Origin: Vicinamibacterales bacterium
GTDB taxonomy: Bacteria; Acidobacteriota; Vicinamibacteria; Vicinamibacterales; 2-12-FULL-66-21
Direction of reading: 5' to 3'
NCBI GenBank assembly: GCA_035699745.1
Contig: DASSPH010000072.1
Span: 1-64,000, forward strand
DNA: 64,000 nt
Shown: in pieces, positions 52,772 through 63,125 of the stretch
Position numbering within the stretch: the stretch's first letter is position 1
Layout: the number at the start of each line of letters is the position of its first letter
Notes under the pieces: model-generated
Database searches by the model: none
The model's input: the letters and a program-made list of their open reading frames with translations, nothing else
Told to the model about the DNA's origin: nothing
Translations under genes and position numbers: made by a program

Positions 52772-53823
52772 TGCGACTCTCATCGATGATTGCGGCGGTG
52801 GATCTGCACGCGTGCGGCGAGCCCGGGCGGGTGATCGTCGGCGGCGTGCGCGACGTGCCGGGGCGCACGATGTTCGACAAGATGCAGCACCTGGCGCGCC
52901 ACGAGGACGGGCTGCGCAAGCGGATGCTGCGCGAGCCGCGCGGCTACCCGGCGGCGAACTGCAACCTCGTGCTGCCGCCGACGCGGCCGGAGGCCGACGC
53001 CGGGTTCGTCATCATGGAGCAGGTCGAGTACCCGCCGATGTCGGGCACGAATACGATCTGCGTGACCACCGCGCTCCTCGAGACCGGGATGATTCCGATG
53101 CGGGAACCGGTCACCACCCTGACCCTCGAGACTCCCGCCGGGTTGATCGGCGTCCGCGCCGAGTGCCGCGGCGGCAAGGTCACCCGCGTCGCCTTCCGCA
53201 ACGTTCCCGCGTTCGCGGTTCACCTCGACGCCGTCATCGAGGTGAAGACGCTCGGCCGCGTCACCGTCGATGTCGCCTGGGGCGGCATGTTCTACGTCAT
53301 CGCCGACGCGGCGCCGTTCGGGCTCCGGCTCACGCCCGACGAGGGGCGCGACATCACCCGCATCGGCGAGCTGATCAAGGCCGCGGCACAGGAGCAGCTG
53401 CCCGTCGTCCATCCCGAGAATCCGGAGATCCGCGACGTCACCATCGCCCAGCTCTCGGGCCCCCCGGTGGTGCCGGAGAATCACCGCCGCAACGCCGTCG
53501 TCGTCTCCACCGGCAAGCTCGATTGGGATCGTCCGTCGACGTGGACCGGCGCGATCGATCGCTCGCCGTGCGGCACCGGGACGTGCGCCAGGATGGCGGC
53601 GCTGCACGCGCGCGGCGCGCTCGCCCTCGGCCAGCCGTTCCGCCACGAGGGCATCCTCGGCACGGTGTTCACGGGCACGCTGCTGGAGGAAACGACCGTC
53701 GGGCCGCATCGCGCCGTCGTCCCCGAACTGGCCGGGACTGCCTGGATCACCGGCTTCGCTCAGTACGTGGTCGATCCGCAGGATCCGTTCCCGGAGGGGT
53801 TCACCGTCGGCGATATCTGGTGA
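52771..53823 (+). CDS. Proline racemase-family enzyme with Ser/Cys active site
   Basis: A 350-residue enzyme of the proline racemase/hydroxyproline epimerase family. The second catalytic Cys is present in DRSPCGTGT (Cys267). The first catalytic position, Cys in proline racemase (MCGH), is Ser91 here, in YPPMSGTNTI, and the following Gly-His is Gly-Thr. Family members with Ser/Cys or Thr/Cys pairs include 4-hydroxyproline epimerases and trans-3-hydroxyproline dehydratases, so true proline racemization is unlikely. A start at 52786 is also possible. It is divergent from the Yip1/PHP pair. Confidence 0.85.
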   Translation: MRLSSMIAAVDLHACGEPGRVIVGGVRDVPGRTMFDKMQHLARHEDGLRKRMLREPRGYPAANCNLVLPPTRPEADAGFVIMEQVEYPPMSGTNTICVTTALLETGMIPMREPVTTLTLETPAGLIGVRAECRGGKVTRVAFRNVPAFAVHLDAVIEVKTLGRVTVDVAWGGMFYVIADAAPFGLRLTPDEGRDITRIGELIKAAAQEQLPVVHPENPEIRDVTIAQLSGPPVVPENHRRNAVVVSTGKLDWDRPSTWTGAIDRSPCGTGTCARMAALHARGALALGQPFRHEGILGTVFTGTLLEETTVGPHRAVVPELAGTAWITGFAQYVVDPQDPFPEGFTVGDIW

Positions 53824-53832
53824 GCGGAGAGC

Positions 53833-55431
53833 CTAGCGGGCGAGGACGCTGCTGACCGCGGTGGCCAGCGCGCCCGGGGCGACCGGCTTGGTGAGGTGCA
53901 GACGGAAGCCGGCGGCGAGCGCGCGGCGTTTGTCCTGCGGACGGCCGTGGCTGGTGAGGGCGATCACCGGAATCGCGCCGCCGCGCGACTTCGGCCGCAC
54001 CGACAACTGCTCCATCAGCCGGTAGCCGTCCTCGTCGGGCAGGCCGATGTCGCAGATGATCACGTCCGGCAGCTGGCGGACGGCGGCCGCCGCGTCGAGC
54101 GCGGAGAGCGCGTCGCGCGAGGAGGCTGCCAGCGTGATCATCACGCCGAATTCCTGCAGTGCCGCGGTGACGAGGCCGCGTCCATCCGCCGCTCCCTCGA
54201 CGAGGAGGGCGCGCCGGCCGGACAGCGCTGCCGGATCCGCTTCCCCGGCCTCGCTCGCGTCGTCGGCCGTCAGCTCGGTGCGCGCCGGGAAGGTGACGGT
54301 GAACGTGCTGCCCTGCCCCTCCACACTCGCCGCGCTGACCTGCCCGCCATGCAGCTCGACGAGCTGCCGCACCAGCGACAGCCCCAGCCCCAGGCCGCCG
54401 TGCCGGCGGCTCGACGAGGAGTCGGCCTGGCGGAAGCGCTCGAACATCTGCGGCAGGAAGTCCGGAGAGACGCCGCGGCCGGTGTCCTCGACCCACAGCC
54501 GGAGGAGGTCGCCGTCGCGAGCGATGCCCAGCGTGACGCGGCCGCCCGTCTCGGTGAACTTCACCGCGTTGGAGAGCAGGTTCCAGACGATCTGCTGCAT
54601 GCGATCCGGATCGCCCATCATCCACGGCTCGGCGGTGTCGATCTTGGTGAGCAGCGAGATCCCCTTGGCGGTCGCGGCCGGCGACACGACGTCGATGGCG
54701 CTGATCGCGATGTTCGCCAGATCCACCGGCTGCATCTCGAGGCGGAGCTTGCCGCTCATGATGCGCGCCATGTCGAGCATGTCGTCGATCAAGCGCGTCT
54801 GCGCCACGGCGTTGCGATCGATCACCTGCAGCGCGCGGGTCAGCATCGCCGGGTCGACCTGGCGCCCGAGCAGAATCTTCGTCCACCCGAGGACGGCGTT
54901 GAGCGGCGTGCGGATCTCGTGCGACAGGGTCGCCAGGAACTCGTCCTTGACGCGCACCGCCTCCTCGGCGACGCTGCGCGCCGTCTCGGCCGCCTCGATC
55001 TGACGCCGCATCTCGCGTTCGGTGATCACCCGGTCGCTCACGTCCTCGACGATGGCGATGGTGCCGACGATCGCGCCATCCACTTCGAGCGGGGCGATGC
55101 GCACGGTCTGCGCGCTCTCCATCTGTCCGGCAGCCGCCGGAATCAGGTAGCGGTGGAAGCGGTGGGAGAGCACGCGGGGCTCGCCGGCGAGCGCGGCGCG
55201 GAAGTGAACGTCCAGGCCGCGCGCCTCGATGTCGGGCACCACCTCGACCAGCCGGCGGCCGACGGCGTCGGCCGCAGCGATGCCGCTGTGTTCTTCCAGG
55301 TGGCGGTTCCAGCTCCGGATCACCAGGGCGGCGTCCGTCGTGAGGATGCCCTGCACGGTGAGGTCGTCGAACCAGCGCAGCATCGCGGTGGTCAGCAGAT
55401 CCGGCCGGCCGACCGCGAGCGGCTGGTTCAC
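53833..55431 (-). CDS. PAS hybrid histidine kinase
   Basis: A 532-residue cytoplasmic kinase: PAS domain (about 25-145), His-kinase dimerisation domain with H-box FLATLSHEIRTPLN, ATPase domain (N box NLLSNAVKFTETGG, DTGRGVSP, GLGLGLSLVRQLV) and a C-terminal receiver (about 405-525, phospho-acceptor Asp in IICDIGLPDEDG). It has no membrane segments. It is the last gene of the chemosensory operon, overlapping cheC as GTGA. Its PAS domain is closely related to that of the HEAT-repeat protein in the same operon. The receiver is poorly conserved at its start (VEGAADG). Confidence 0.85.
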   Translation of the reverse strand: MNQPLAVGRPDLLTTAMLRWFDDLTVQGILTTDAALVIRSWNRHLEEHSGIAAADAVGRRLVEVVPDIEARGLDVHFRAALAGEPRVLSHRFHRYLIPAAAGQMESAQTVRIAPLEVDGAIVGTIAIVEDVSDRVITEREMRRQIEAAETARSVAEEAVRVKDEFLATLSHEIRTPLNAVLGWTKILLGRQVDPAMLTRALQVIDRNAVAQTRLIDDMLDMARIMSGKLRLEMQPVDLANIAISAIDVVSPAATAKGISLLTKIDTAEPWMMGDPDRMQQIVWNLLSNAVKFTETGGRVTLGIARDGDLLRLWVEDTGRGVSPDFLPQMFERFRQADSSSSRRHGGLGLGLSLVRQLVELHGGQVSAASVEGQGSTFTVTFPARTELTADDASEAGEADPAALSGRRALLVEGAADGRGLVTAALQEFGVMITLAASSRDALSALDAAAAVRQLPDVIICDIGLPDEDGYRLMEQLSVRPKSRGGAIPVIALTSHGRPQDKRRALAAGFRLHLTKPVAPGALATAVSSVLAR

Positions 55432-56048
55432 GCGCGCCCCTCGCGGTGCTCCCATTCCTCGACGGCGCGGATCAGACGGTCCAGCGATGCGACGCTGAGG
55501 ACGATCACCAGATAGCCTTTCACTTCCGCGTCGCGGAGCTTGAAGCCGGCGTGGACGACGAGGGCGTAGCGCAGCCCTTCGCGATTGACCAGCAGCGAGC
55601 GCATGACCTCGTGGAGCGTGTCGAGATTGAGACGCGGCACCGAGAACGAGACCTGCACCTTCAGGATGTTGCCGAAGGTGCCGAGGCAGGCGTTGAGCAG
55701 GATGTTGCCGACCTCGGTGAGCACTTCGCGCGCCGACGCGTCGAGCGGCAGCGGCAGCGGCGGCTCGCTGGTGAGCAGCTCCTTCAGCATGCCGGCTGCG
55801 TGGTAGTCGAGGATCAGCAGCGCGTCGCCGCCCACCGGGCCGGAAAAGATCTGGTGCACGCTGGCGACTTCGTCCGTGAGCACCGCCTGCAGCGCCTTGT
55901 TCAGCTCGTCGATGGGGTGCACCGACACCTGCGGCACCTCGAGGAGCACCCGGTGGCCGGTGAGCTGCGACAACGACGACGCGGCGCGGCCGAAGCCGAT
56001 GTTCAGCAGCTCGATCAGCGCGTCCTGCTGCGTCTGAGTCAGTTCCAC
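55428..56048 (-). CDS. cheC: CheC-family CheY-phosphatase
   Basis: A 206-residue CheC-type protein with two phosphatase motifs: ALIELLNIGFGRAASSL (E-x2-N ahead of a conserved Pro) and VLTEVGNILLNACLG (E-x2-N, again followed by Pro). Both active sites being present fits CheC rather than single-site CheX or CheZ. It would remove phosphate from the CheY-like receiver encoded just upstream. Start GTG at 56048 overlaps the receiver gene by 10 bp. Confidence 0.83.
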   Translation of the reverse strand: MELTQTQQDALIELLNIGFGRAASSLSQLTGHRVLLEVPQVSVHPIDELNKALQAVLTDEVASVHQIFSGPVGGDALLILDYHAAGMLKELLTSEPPLPLPLDASAREVLTEVGNILLNACLGTFGNILKVQVSFSVPRLNLDTLHEVMRSLLVNREGLRYALVVHAGFKLRDAEVKGYLVIVLSVASLDRLIRAVEEWEHREGRA

Positions 56049-56416
56049 GGCGTCGTGCCCTTCAGGACCTGCTCGATCGTTGCGACCACCTCGCCCGGAG
56101 GAGCCGGTTTGTTGATGAAGCCGGCGGCGCCCGCCGCCTGCACCATGTCGCGCGACGACGTCTGCACGTCGGCCGTCACGACGATGACCCGCGCCATCGG
56201 ATCCATTTCGCGCAGCTTTTCCAGCACGTCGAGCCCGTACATGCCTTTCATGACCAGGTCGAGCAGGACGACGTCCGGCTTGTCGACGGCGAAGCGCTCG
56301 AGCGCCGAGAGGCCGTCTTCCGCCTCGACGACGTCGTAGCCTGCCTGCTCGAGCACGCGGCGAGTGCTGCGGCGGGCGAGGCCCGAATCGTCCACCAACA
56401 GCACCTTCGGACTCAT
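56039..56416 (-). CDS. CheY-like single-domain response regulator
   Basis: A 125-residue receiver with acidic pair (LLVDDSG), phospho-acceptor Asp in VVLLDLVMKGMYG, Thr (VIVVTAD) and Lys (FINKPAPP). No output domain. It overlaps cheB as ATGA and cheC by 10 bp, so its partners are the operon's CheA and CheC. The output is unknown; no flagellar gene is in view. Confidence 0.88.
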   Translation of the reverse strand: MSPKVLLVDDSGLARRSTRRVLEQAGYDVVEAEDGLSALERFAVDKPDVVLLDLVMKGMYGLDVLEKLREMDPMARVIVVTADVQTSSRDMVQAAGAAGFINKPAPPGEVVATIEQVLKGTTPWN

Positions 56417-57447
56417 ACGCGCTCCATGATCGCCTGCGCGATCCGTTCCAAGGGCACGGCGGCGTCGCTGAGCCCCGCCTCGACCACGGAACGGGGCATG
56501 CCATAGACGACGCAGCTTTCTTCGGCTTCCGTAAGGATACCGCCGCCGCGGGCCTTGATCCATGCCGCCCCCTCGCGGCCGTCGGCCCCCATGCCGGTCA
56601 TCACCACGCCGAGCGCGCGCTCCCCGTAGACCTCCGCGGCCGACTGAAACAGGGCGTCCACGGAGGGGCGATGCGGCGTGTCGAGGGGACGGATGTCGAG
56701 GTGGGTCCGCACGCTCGCGCCGTCGCGGCGCAGGCTGAGATGGCGTCCCGCCGGAGCGAGGAACACGGTGCCGGGCTCGACGAGCTGGCCGGCCGAGGCC
56801 TCCACCACGCGCAGCCGCGACATCTCGTCCAGCTTGCGCGCATACATCTCGGTGTAGCCCAGCGGCATGTGCAGCACCATCGCGACCGGCACGGGGAAGT
56901 CTTCGGGCAGCGCCGGGATCACGGCCTTCAGCGCCTGCGGACCGCCGGTGGAGACGCCAATCACCACCACGTCGTAGGTGCCGCGGCCTCGCGCCGGCGA
57001 GGCCACGATCGCCGGCAGCGGCGTGCCGCGCGCGACGGCGCGCCGCGGCGCGTGGGCCGCGGCTTTCACCTTCTCGACCAGTTCCTCGGCCATGTCCATC
57101 AGCCGCTCGGTGGCGAGCGCGGTCGGCTTCTGGACGAAGTCGACGGCCCCGGCGTCCAGCGCCGCGAGCACCTGCTCCCCCGCGCCGTCCGCGATGCTGA
57201 TGATCACGATCGGCAGCGGGCGGCGCGCCATCTGCTCGCGCACGTAGGTCACGCCGTCCATCTGCGGCATGTTCAGATCGCAGGTGACGACGTCGGGATT
57301 GAGCTCGGCGGTGAGATCGAGGGCCTCCCGTCCGTCGCGCGCCGCCGCGACGACTTCGATGAACGGGCTGCGCCCGAGCATCTCGGTGACGACCTTGCGC
57401 ACGTAGGCGGAATCATCCACCACGAGCACGCGCACTATCTCAGGCAT
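56413..57447 (-). CDS. cheB: CheB methylesterase
   Basis: A 344-residue response regulator-methylesterase: receiver (1-120, Asp in VVTCDLNMPQMDG), linker, and esterase domain (about 155-344) with catalytic Ser in VIGVSTGGP, His in VLHMPLG and Asp in GMGADGREG. It removes methyl groups from receptor glutamates and can deamidate glutamines. AGAGGAG lies 4 bp before the ATG. Confidence 0.92.
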   Translation of the reverse strand: MPEIVRVLVVDDSAYVRKVVTEMLGRSPFIEVVAAARDGREALDLTAELNPDVVTCDLNMPQMDGVTYVREQMARRPLPIVIISIADGAGEQVLAALDAGAVDFVQKPTALATERLMDMAEELVEKVKAAAHAPRRAVARGTPLPAIVASPARGRGTYDVVVIGVSTGGPQALKAVIPALPEDFPVPVAMVLHMPLGYTEMYARKLDEMSRLRVVEASAGQLVEPGTVFLAPAGRHLSLRRDGASVRTHLDIRPLDTPHRPSVDALFQSAAEVYGERALGVVMTGMGADGREGAAWIKARGGGILTEAEESCVVYGMPRSVVEAGLSDAAVPLERIAQAIMERV

Positions 57448-57467
57448 CGGCTCCTCTTACCCTTCGC

Positions 57468-58310
57468 TCAGCGCTTGACATACACGAACGCACCGCCGAT
57501 CTCCTGCAGTTCGAACCTGGTCTGCAGCCGCATCAGCGACTCGGAGGCGCCGAGACACAAGTAGCCCGGCGTGGGCATGGCGCGCTCGAACTGCGCGACC
57601 GCCTGCACGATCGCGGCCGGTGAAAAATAGATGAACAGGTTGCGGCAGAAGACGATCGGGGCGCGGACGACAGCGGCGGTCTCCGCTTCCGACAGCAGAT
57701 TGACGACGCTCCACGACGTGATGCGCCGCTGGAGCGACGGCTGGACGATCCACTGGTCGCCGTCGCGCGTGAAGTAGCGCGCCTGCAGCGCCGGGGGAAG
57801 GCTGCGGAACGCCCGCTGACGGAATCGTCCGCCGCGCGCCTTTGCGATCGCCGCCGCGCTGGCGTCGGCCGCGTGAATCTCGATCCGGGCGCGGGAAAAG
57901 AGCCCAGCCTCCTCGAGCGCCATCGCGATGGTGAGCGGTTCCTCGCCGGTCGCGCAGGGAAGGCTGCAGATGCGGATCGGCTGCGACGGCGCCGCGGCGA
58001 GCAGCGCCGGGACGACGTGGGTGACGACTGCCTGCACCTGATCGATCTCGCGCCAGAAGTAGGTCTCCGGCACCGACAGCGCGTCCATGAGGCGGCCCCA
58101 TTCGCCCGCCGCGGCATCGTCGTACTTGAGCAGGTAGTAGTAGTCGATGAACGAGTCGAAGCCGCGTTCGACGACCAGGGGGGACACGCGGTCGGCGAGC
58201 ATCTCCAGGCGCGCGTCGTCGTAGAAGAGGCCGGCGCGCTCGTGAATCAGATCGCGCAGCAGCGGCAGCGCGCTGGTCGAGAGACCCAGACCGTCGGCGT
58301 GCGGGGCCAT
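57468..58310 (-). CDS. cheR: CheR methyltransferase
   Basis: A 280-residue SAM-dependent receptor methyltransferase: N-terminal helical domain (about 10-80, YDDARLEMLADRVSPLV) and catalytic domain with the SAM motif ICSLPCATGEEPLTIAM, the conserved ETYFWRE and FCRNLFIYF. It follows the PAS-HEAT gene by 8 bp. Confidence 0.9.
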   Translation of the reverse strand: MAPHADGLGLSTSALPLLRDLIHERAGLFYDDARLEMLADRVSPLVVERGFDSFIDYYYLLKYDDAAAGEWGRLMDALSVPETYFWREIDQVQAVVTHVVPALLAAAPSQPIRICSLPCATGEEPLTIAMALEEAGLFSRARIEIHAADASAAAIAKARGGRFRQRAFRSLPPALQARYFTRDGDQWIVQPSLQRRITSWSVVNLLSEAETAAVVRAPIVFCRNLFIYFSPAAIVQAVAQFERAMPTPGYLCLGASESLMRLQTRFELQEIGGAFVYVKR

Positions 58311-58318
58311 CGCGGCGG

Positions 58319-61039
58319 TTACCGATCCTCATGGCCGTCGCCGACGAGCGGCGCATCGGTGGCGCGGCCCAGCGCCGCGGCGGCGGCGCGCCGCACCGCG
58401 CGGGACGAGTCCTCGCGCGCCATTCGCGCGAAGAGCCGCAGCGTGCCGCGCGCGCCCAGGCGATCGAGCGCGGTCACCGCCGCTTCACGCACCGCGGCGT
58501 CGGCATCCTCGAGCGCCGTGCGGAGCGCGGCCGAGGCGTCGGGATGGCGCAGCCGCGCCAGGACGTCGATCGTCGCGAGGCGCACGTCCGGCTGCAGGTG
58601 AGACAGGCCGTCGGCAATGGTCGCGATGCGCGATTCGGGCAGCCGCGCCAGCGCCGCCACGCTGGCATCGCGGCGCGCCGGATCCGCCGTCAGCGCGAGC
58701 AGCGCGGCGGCGGCGCGGGCAAACGGATCGCCGCTGCGGCCGGCGATGGCCCCGAGCGCCTCGATCGCCGCCGCGGCGACCGCGGCGTCGGTGTCGGCGC
58801 CGGCGGTCCAGGCCAGCGCATCGACGGCGTCCGGCGCTGCGCTGGCGCGCAGCCCGGCGACCGCCGCCGTTCGGCGCATCGCGTCCGGCGCCCGGAGGGC
58901 GTTCTTCAAGGCGGCTCTGGCGCGATCGGCATCGAAGCGGCCGAGCGCGCGGAGCGCGGCGGCCGCGAGGTCGGTTTCCGCATCGCCGGCATACTGCAGC
59001 AGCACGTCGAGCGCCGCCGGCTCGCCGATCGCGCCGAACGATTCCAGCGCCGCAATCCGCACGTGCATCGCCGGATCGGCGGCGGCGAGGGCGGACAGCC
59101 GCTCGAGCGCCGACCCGTCGCGAATCTCGCCGAGCGATCGCACGGCGTAGTAGCGGACCCAGGGATCGCCGTCCTGCAGCGCGCGGCGCAACGGCTCGCG
59201 CGCGGCGGCGGACGCCAGGTGCGCCAGCGCCTGCGCCGCGGCGGCGCGCACCCGCGCCGCGGGATCGTCGAGCGCGCGGGCGAGCTGCGCGGCCACGCGC
59301 GGGTCGTCCAGGTACGGCAGATGCTCCACGGCCGCGCGGCGCACGGCGTCGTCCGCGTCCGCGCAGCGCTCGATCAGCGTGTCGACGCAGTCCGGATAGC
59401 CGAAGTAGCCGGCAATGCGGACCGCCGATTCCCTCGTGCGCGGGTCGGGAGAGGACAACAGCGCCGCGACCCGGGATGCCATTGCCGGATGGCCGAGCGA
59501 GTTGAGCGCGCCGATCGCGGCCTGCCGCACCGCGGCGTCCTGGTGCGAGAGGAGCGGCAGCAGCGCCTCGAACGACGAGGGATCGCCGATGCGCGCCAGC
59601 GCCGACGCGGCGGCGACGATCTCCCGACGCGGACGATCGAGCGTGGCGGCGAGCGCCGGCGCCGCCCGCCGATCGCCGATCCGGCCGAGCGCGGCGATCG
59701 CCGCCAGCCGCACGTCCGCGTCGTCGGCGCGCAGCTGCTCGACGAGCGTGTCGACGATCCCCGCGCTCGCCTCGCGGCGCGCGATCGCTTCGATCACCGC
59801 CGAACGCACCGTCGGCTGGCCGAGCAGACGCGCCAGCGCGCGCTCGACCGCCGGGCCGCGGAGCCAGCCGAGCACCGTGACCAGTCCCGGCAGGTCGTCC
59901 GCGCTCGCGGCATCCACCGCGTCGAGCAGGCGCTGCGCGCCGGACGGGGCGATCGCCGCCTGCAGTTCCGAGACGATCAGCGCGCCCCCCGCGTAGTGCT
60001 CCTCGTAGCGCTCGTAGATGCGGGCCAGCGCCCGCGCGACCGGTGCCGCATGCCCGGTCTCGTTCACCACCGCCGCGAGCGGCGCCACCGCTTCCGCGCC
60101 GCCGAGCTCGCCGAGCGCGTCCGCCACCGGCTGCGTGATGTCGGGCCGGCGCAGCAGCGGAATCAGCCGCGGCACCACCCGCGCGTCGTGAATCCGCGCG
60201 AGCGCATCGACCGCCGGGAACACCAGGAAGAAGTCGTCGGATTCGGCGAGGTCGGCGAGCGCGTCGACGGCGTCGCCGGCGCGCATGCGGCCGAGCGCCT
60301 CGATCGCATGGAAGCGGACGTTGATGTCGGGATCCTGCAGCGCGGCCATCAGCGCCTCGACCGCGCCCGCGGTCTGGCGCTCGCCGAGCGCGAGCGCCGC
60401 CTGCATCCGCAGCCCCGGATCCGGATCGGCCATCAGCGTGACGAGCGGTCCGGTGAGATCCAGCTCCGACGCCGCGAGCAGCTGCAGCGCGCTGCTCAGC
60501 ACGTTGAAGTCACGATGCTCCACCCGCAGCGCCTCGACCAGCGCATGGAACAGGTCCGGATCCGCCTCGCGCGACAGTTCGCTGATCGCCGTCCGCCGCA
60601 CCGTCCAGTCGTCGGCGCGCAGCCCTTCGGTGAGCTCGCGCTCGCGGTCGATCCGCGCGGTGACATCCTCGACCGTCGCCATCACCCCGACGATCCCGGT
60701 GCCCTCGCGGAGCGGCCCGAGCGTCACGCGCTGCTGCATCCGATCGAAGAATCTCGACGGCTGCCGCGGCGGACACGGCACGAGGTAATGGTGGAACGCG
60801 GGCGCGAGCACCTGCACCTCGCCCGTCGCCAGCACCCGGGCGAAGCGCTGCAGGAATCCGCGGGCCTCCAGATCGGGGACGACGTCCGCGAGGGGACGGC
60901 CGACCGCGTCGGCGGCGGCAATCCCGGTGCTGGCAGCCAGCCAGCCGTCCCACGTGCGGACGACCAGCGCGGCATCCACGGTGAGGATGCCGAGCGGCAC
61001 GGGCGCGCCGCCCCCGGATTGCTCCGGCGGGGCGATCAA
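58319..61039 (-). CDS. PAS domain-HEAT repeat protein in the chemosensory operon
   Basis: A 906-residue protein. Residues about 15-135 are a PAS domain; residues 140-895 are a continuous run of about two dozen HEAT/PBS-lyase-like repeats of about 31 residues (recurring VRxAAxxALGxIGD). HEAT solenoids usually bind proteins, so the molecule could link a PAS signal to the receptor array. Myxococcus Che7 also includes a HEAT-repeat protein, but the PAS fusion is unusual. The start is TTG at 61039, overlapping the receptor's stop; GTG at 61000 is an alternative. Its PAS is paralogous to that of the hybrid kinase ([10 protein letters not shown], then VVPDLEARG). Confidence 0.83.
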   Translation of the reverse strand: MIAPPEQSGGGAPVPLGILTVDAALVVRTWDGWLAASTGIAAADAVGRPLADVVPDLEARGFLQRFARVLATGEVQVLAPAFHHYLVPCPPRQPSRFFDRMQQRVTLGPLREGTGIVGVMATVEDVTARIDRERELTEGLRADDWTVRRTAISELSREADPDLFHALVEALRVEHRDFNVLSSALQLLAASELDLTGPLVTLMADPDPGLRMQAALALGERQTAGAVEALMAALQDPDINVRFHAIEALGRMRAGDAVDALADLAESDDFFLVFPAVDALARIHDARVVPRLIPLLRRPDITQPVADALGELGGAEAVAPLAAVVNETGHAAPVARALARIYERYEEHYAGGALIVSELQAAIAPSGAQRLLDAVDAASADDLPGLVTVLGWLRGPAVERALARLLGQPTVRSAVIEAIARREASAGIVDTLVEQLRADDADVRLAAIAALGRIGDRRAAPALAATLDRPRREIVAAASALARIGDPSSFEALLPLLSHQDAAVRQAAIGALNSLGHPAMASRVAALLSSPDPRTRESAVRIAGYFGYPDCVDTLIERCADADDAVRRAAVEHLPYLDDPRVAAQLARALDDPAARVRAAAAQALAHLASAAAREPLRRALQDGDPWVRYYAVRSLGEIRDGSALERLSALAAADPAMHVRIAALESFGAIGEPAALDVLLQYAGDAETDLAAAALRALGRFDADRARAALKNALRAPDAMRRTAAVAGLRASAAPDAVDALAWTAGADTDAAVAAAAIEALGAIAGRSGDPFARAAAALLALTADPARRDASVAALARLPESRIATIADGLSHLQPDVRLATIDVLARLRHPDASAALRTALEDADAAVREAAVTALDRLGARGTLRLFARMAREDSSRAVRRAAAAALGRATDAPLVGDGHEDR

Positions 61040-63114
61040 TGCGGTTTCGTCGACAGGCTATCGACGATGCTGGTCAACGCCTGGGCCGAACGGACCAGAT
61101 CGGCCGTGCTCTCGCGCGTCTGCCGGACGCCCGCGGCGTTGCGATCCGAGATGCGGCGCAATTCCCCGAGATCCTCGAGGACCGAGGAGGCCGCCTGCGA
61201 GTGCTCCTTGTTGGCGACGGTGATGCCCTTGATCTGTTTCGCGGTATTCGCCGCCGCGGCGGTCATGTCTTTCATCGCCCGCGCCTGCTCCCTCAGCGCT
61301 TTGGCGGACTGATCCGCCTGCTGCCGCATCGAGGCCGCCGCCGCCGCGATCTGCACCGACGCCGCGCTCTGCTCCGACATCGACTTGGTGACGCCGGCGA
61401 CCATCCGGGTGAGACCGTCGGCAGCCTTGACGATCTCCTCCGTCGAGACCGCCTGCTGCGACACCGCGCGGGTCGTCGCCGCCGCGCCGCGCCGCATCAC
61501 CTCGTTGGCCTGCGCGATCTCGGCGGCGCTCTTCGCCTGCTCCGACATCGCCTTGCGCAGCTGCACCGCCAGCCTGGACGTGCCGTTGGCCGCCTTGAGG
61601 ATGTCGCGCGAGGCGCGTCCCTGCTCGCCGACCGCCTTGGTGACCTCCTGCGCGATCTTCCGCATCTGCGTGGTCGCCTGGACGATCTGCGCCGCACCGG
61701 TGGCCTGCTCGGCGGTCGCGGTGGCGATGATTCGCGCCTGATCGGTCGTCGCCGCGATCGCCGCCGCCACCGACTGCCCGGTGCTCCGCTGCTCCGCCGT
61801 CGCCGCGGCGATCTGTGCCGCCAGCGTCACCGTTTCCGAGACGCCGTTGAGGATCTTCTTCAGTCCCGAGGCCCCCGCTTCGGCCAGCACGCTGCTCTCG
61901 TCGGCGACGCGCAGCCCGTCGTTCGAGGCGGTCACCGCGTCGTGCGAGACTTCCTGGAGCGCCTTGATGATCGCGGCGATGTCGGCGGTGGCCTTCGCCG
62001 AGCGATCCGCCAGGTTGCGGATCTCTTCCGCCACCACCGCGAAGCCGCGGCCGGCGTCGCCGGCCCGCGCCGCTTCGATCGAGGCATTCAGCGACAGCAG
62101 GTTGGTGCGTTCGGCGATCAGATTGATCGTGTCGACGATCGACGTGATGTCGCCGGTGCGCTTGCCCATCTCGCGCATCACCGCCGCCGACTGCACCATC
62201 GATTCGCGCATCCGCCCGATCCCCTGGATCGAGCGCTGCAGCGAGGCGCCCCCTTCCTCGGCGTCGTGCGAGACCCGGCGCGAGACTTCCTCGGCCGAGC
62301 GCGCCAGCGCCGCCACCGACGCGATCGAGCGCTCCATCTGCGTGGCGCTGACGCCGGCGTCGCGGGCCACGTCGCTGATCCGCGTGCCGCTCTGCGCCAC
62401 CCCCTGCACCGACCGCGACATCTGCTCGATCGCGGAGGCGTTCTGCTCGACCGCCGTCGCCAGCCGTTCGGTCATCGCGCCGACTTCCTCGACCGACGCC
62501 GCCATCTCGTTCACCGACGACGACGTCTCCTCCGCCGCGGCGGCGAGATCGTCGGTGCTGGCCGAGACTTCCTTGATCGAGCTGGCCATCTCGTTCACCG
62601 CGCTCCCCGTCTGCTCGACGGAGGTCGTCAGGCCCTCGGTGTCGCGCGCCACGCCGCGCACCGTCCCGGCCATCGCCGCGATCGAAGCGCTCACCTGCTG
62701 CGCCGCCGCCGCCATCTCCTGGGCGGTCGCGGTGACGTGCTGGATCGACGACGCGCTCTGCTCGATCGAGGTCGAGGTCTGGGTCACCGCCGACGACAGG
62801 CTCGTCGTATTCGCGGTCACCTGCTCGATCGATGCCGCCATCTCGTTGATCGAGGAGACCAGCTCCTCGGCCGAGACCGCCACCGATTCGGCCTGGCTGG
62901 AGGTCTCCTTCAGCGACGCGGCCATCTGATTGACGCTCGCGGCGGCGCGATCCATCGCCCGCAGCTGGACGTCCGCCCCTTCGGCGACATCCTCGGTGAT
63001 GCGGCTGATCGCGCCGGCGGTGGCGGTCAGCTGCTGCGCCTCGCTCATCACCAGCCGCGAATCGAAGCGCGGCGCGACGCGGGTGGCGCGGCCGTTGATC
63101 TTACGGGTTGCCAT
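61036..63114 (-). CDS. Soluble methyl-accepting chemotaxis-type receptor
   Basis: A 692-residue receptor with no transmembrane segment, HAMP or sensor domain. It is one long coiled coil; the conserved hairpin tip is [23 protein letters not shown] (about 340), with [18 protein letters not shown] after it. The arms before and after the tip are about 330 and 340 residues, with many repeated 14-residue blocks (e.g. [12 protein letters not shown]), and potential methylation Gln/Glu pairs. It should form a cytoplasmic array with CheA and CheW. AGAGG lies 7 bp before the ATG at 63114; ATG at 63129 overlaps the cheW stop and is possible. Confidence 0.87.
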   Translation of the reverse strand: MATRKINGRATRVAPRFDSRLVMSEAQQLTATAGAISRITEDVAEGADVQLRAMDRAAASVNQMAASLKETSSQAESVAVSAEELVSSINEMAASIEQVTANTTSLSSAVTQTSTSIEQSASSIQHVTATAQEMAAAAQQVSASIAAMAGTVRGVARDTEGLTTSVEQTGSAVNEMASSIKEVSASTDDLAAAAEETSSSVNEMAASVEEVGAMTERLATAVEQNASAIEQMSRSVQGVAQSGTRISDVARDAGVSATQMERSIASVAALARSAEEVSRRVSHDAEEGGASLQRSIQGIGRMRESMVQSAAVMREMGKRTGDITSIVDTINLIAERTNLLSLNASIEAARAGDAGRGFAVVAEEIRNLADRSAKATADIAAIIKALQEVSHDAVTASNDGLRVADESSVLAEAGASGLKKILNGVSETVTLAAQIAAATAEQRSTGQSVAAAIAATTDQARIIATATAEQATGAAQIVQATTQMRKIAQEVTKAVGEQGRASRDILKAANGTSRLAVQLRKAMSEQAKSAAEIAQANEVMRRGAAATTRAVSQQAVSTEEIVKAADGLTRMVAGVTKSMSEQSAASVQIAAAAASMRQQADQSAKALREQARAMKDMTAAAANTAKQIKGITVANKEHSQAASSVLEDLGELRRISDRNAAGVRQTRESTADLVRSAQALTSIVDSLSTKPH

Positions 63115-63125
63115 GGCGTGCCTCT

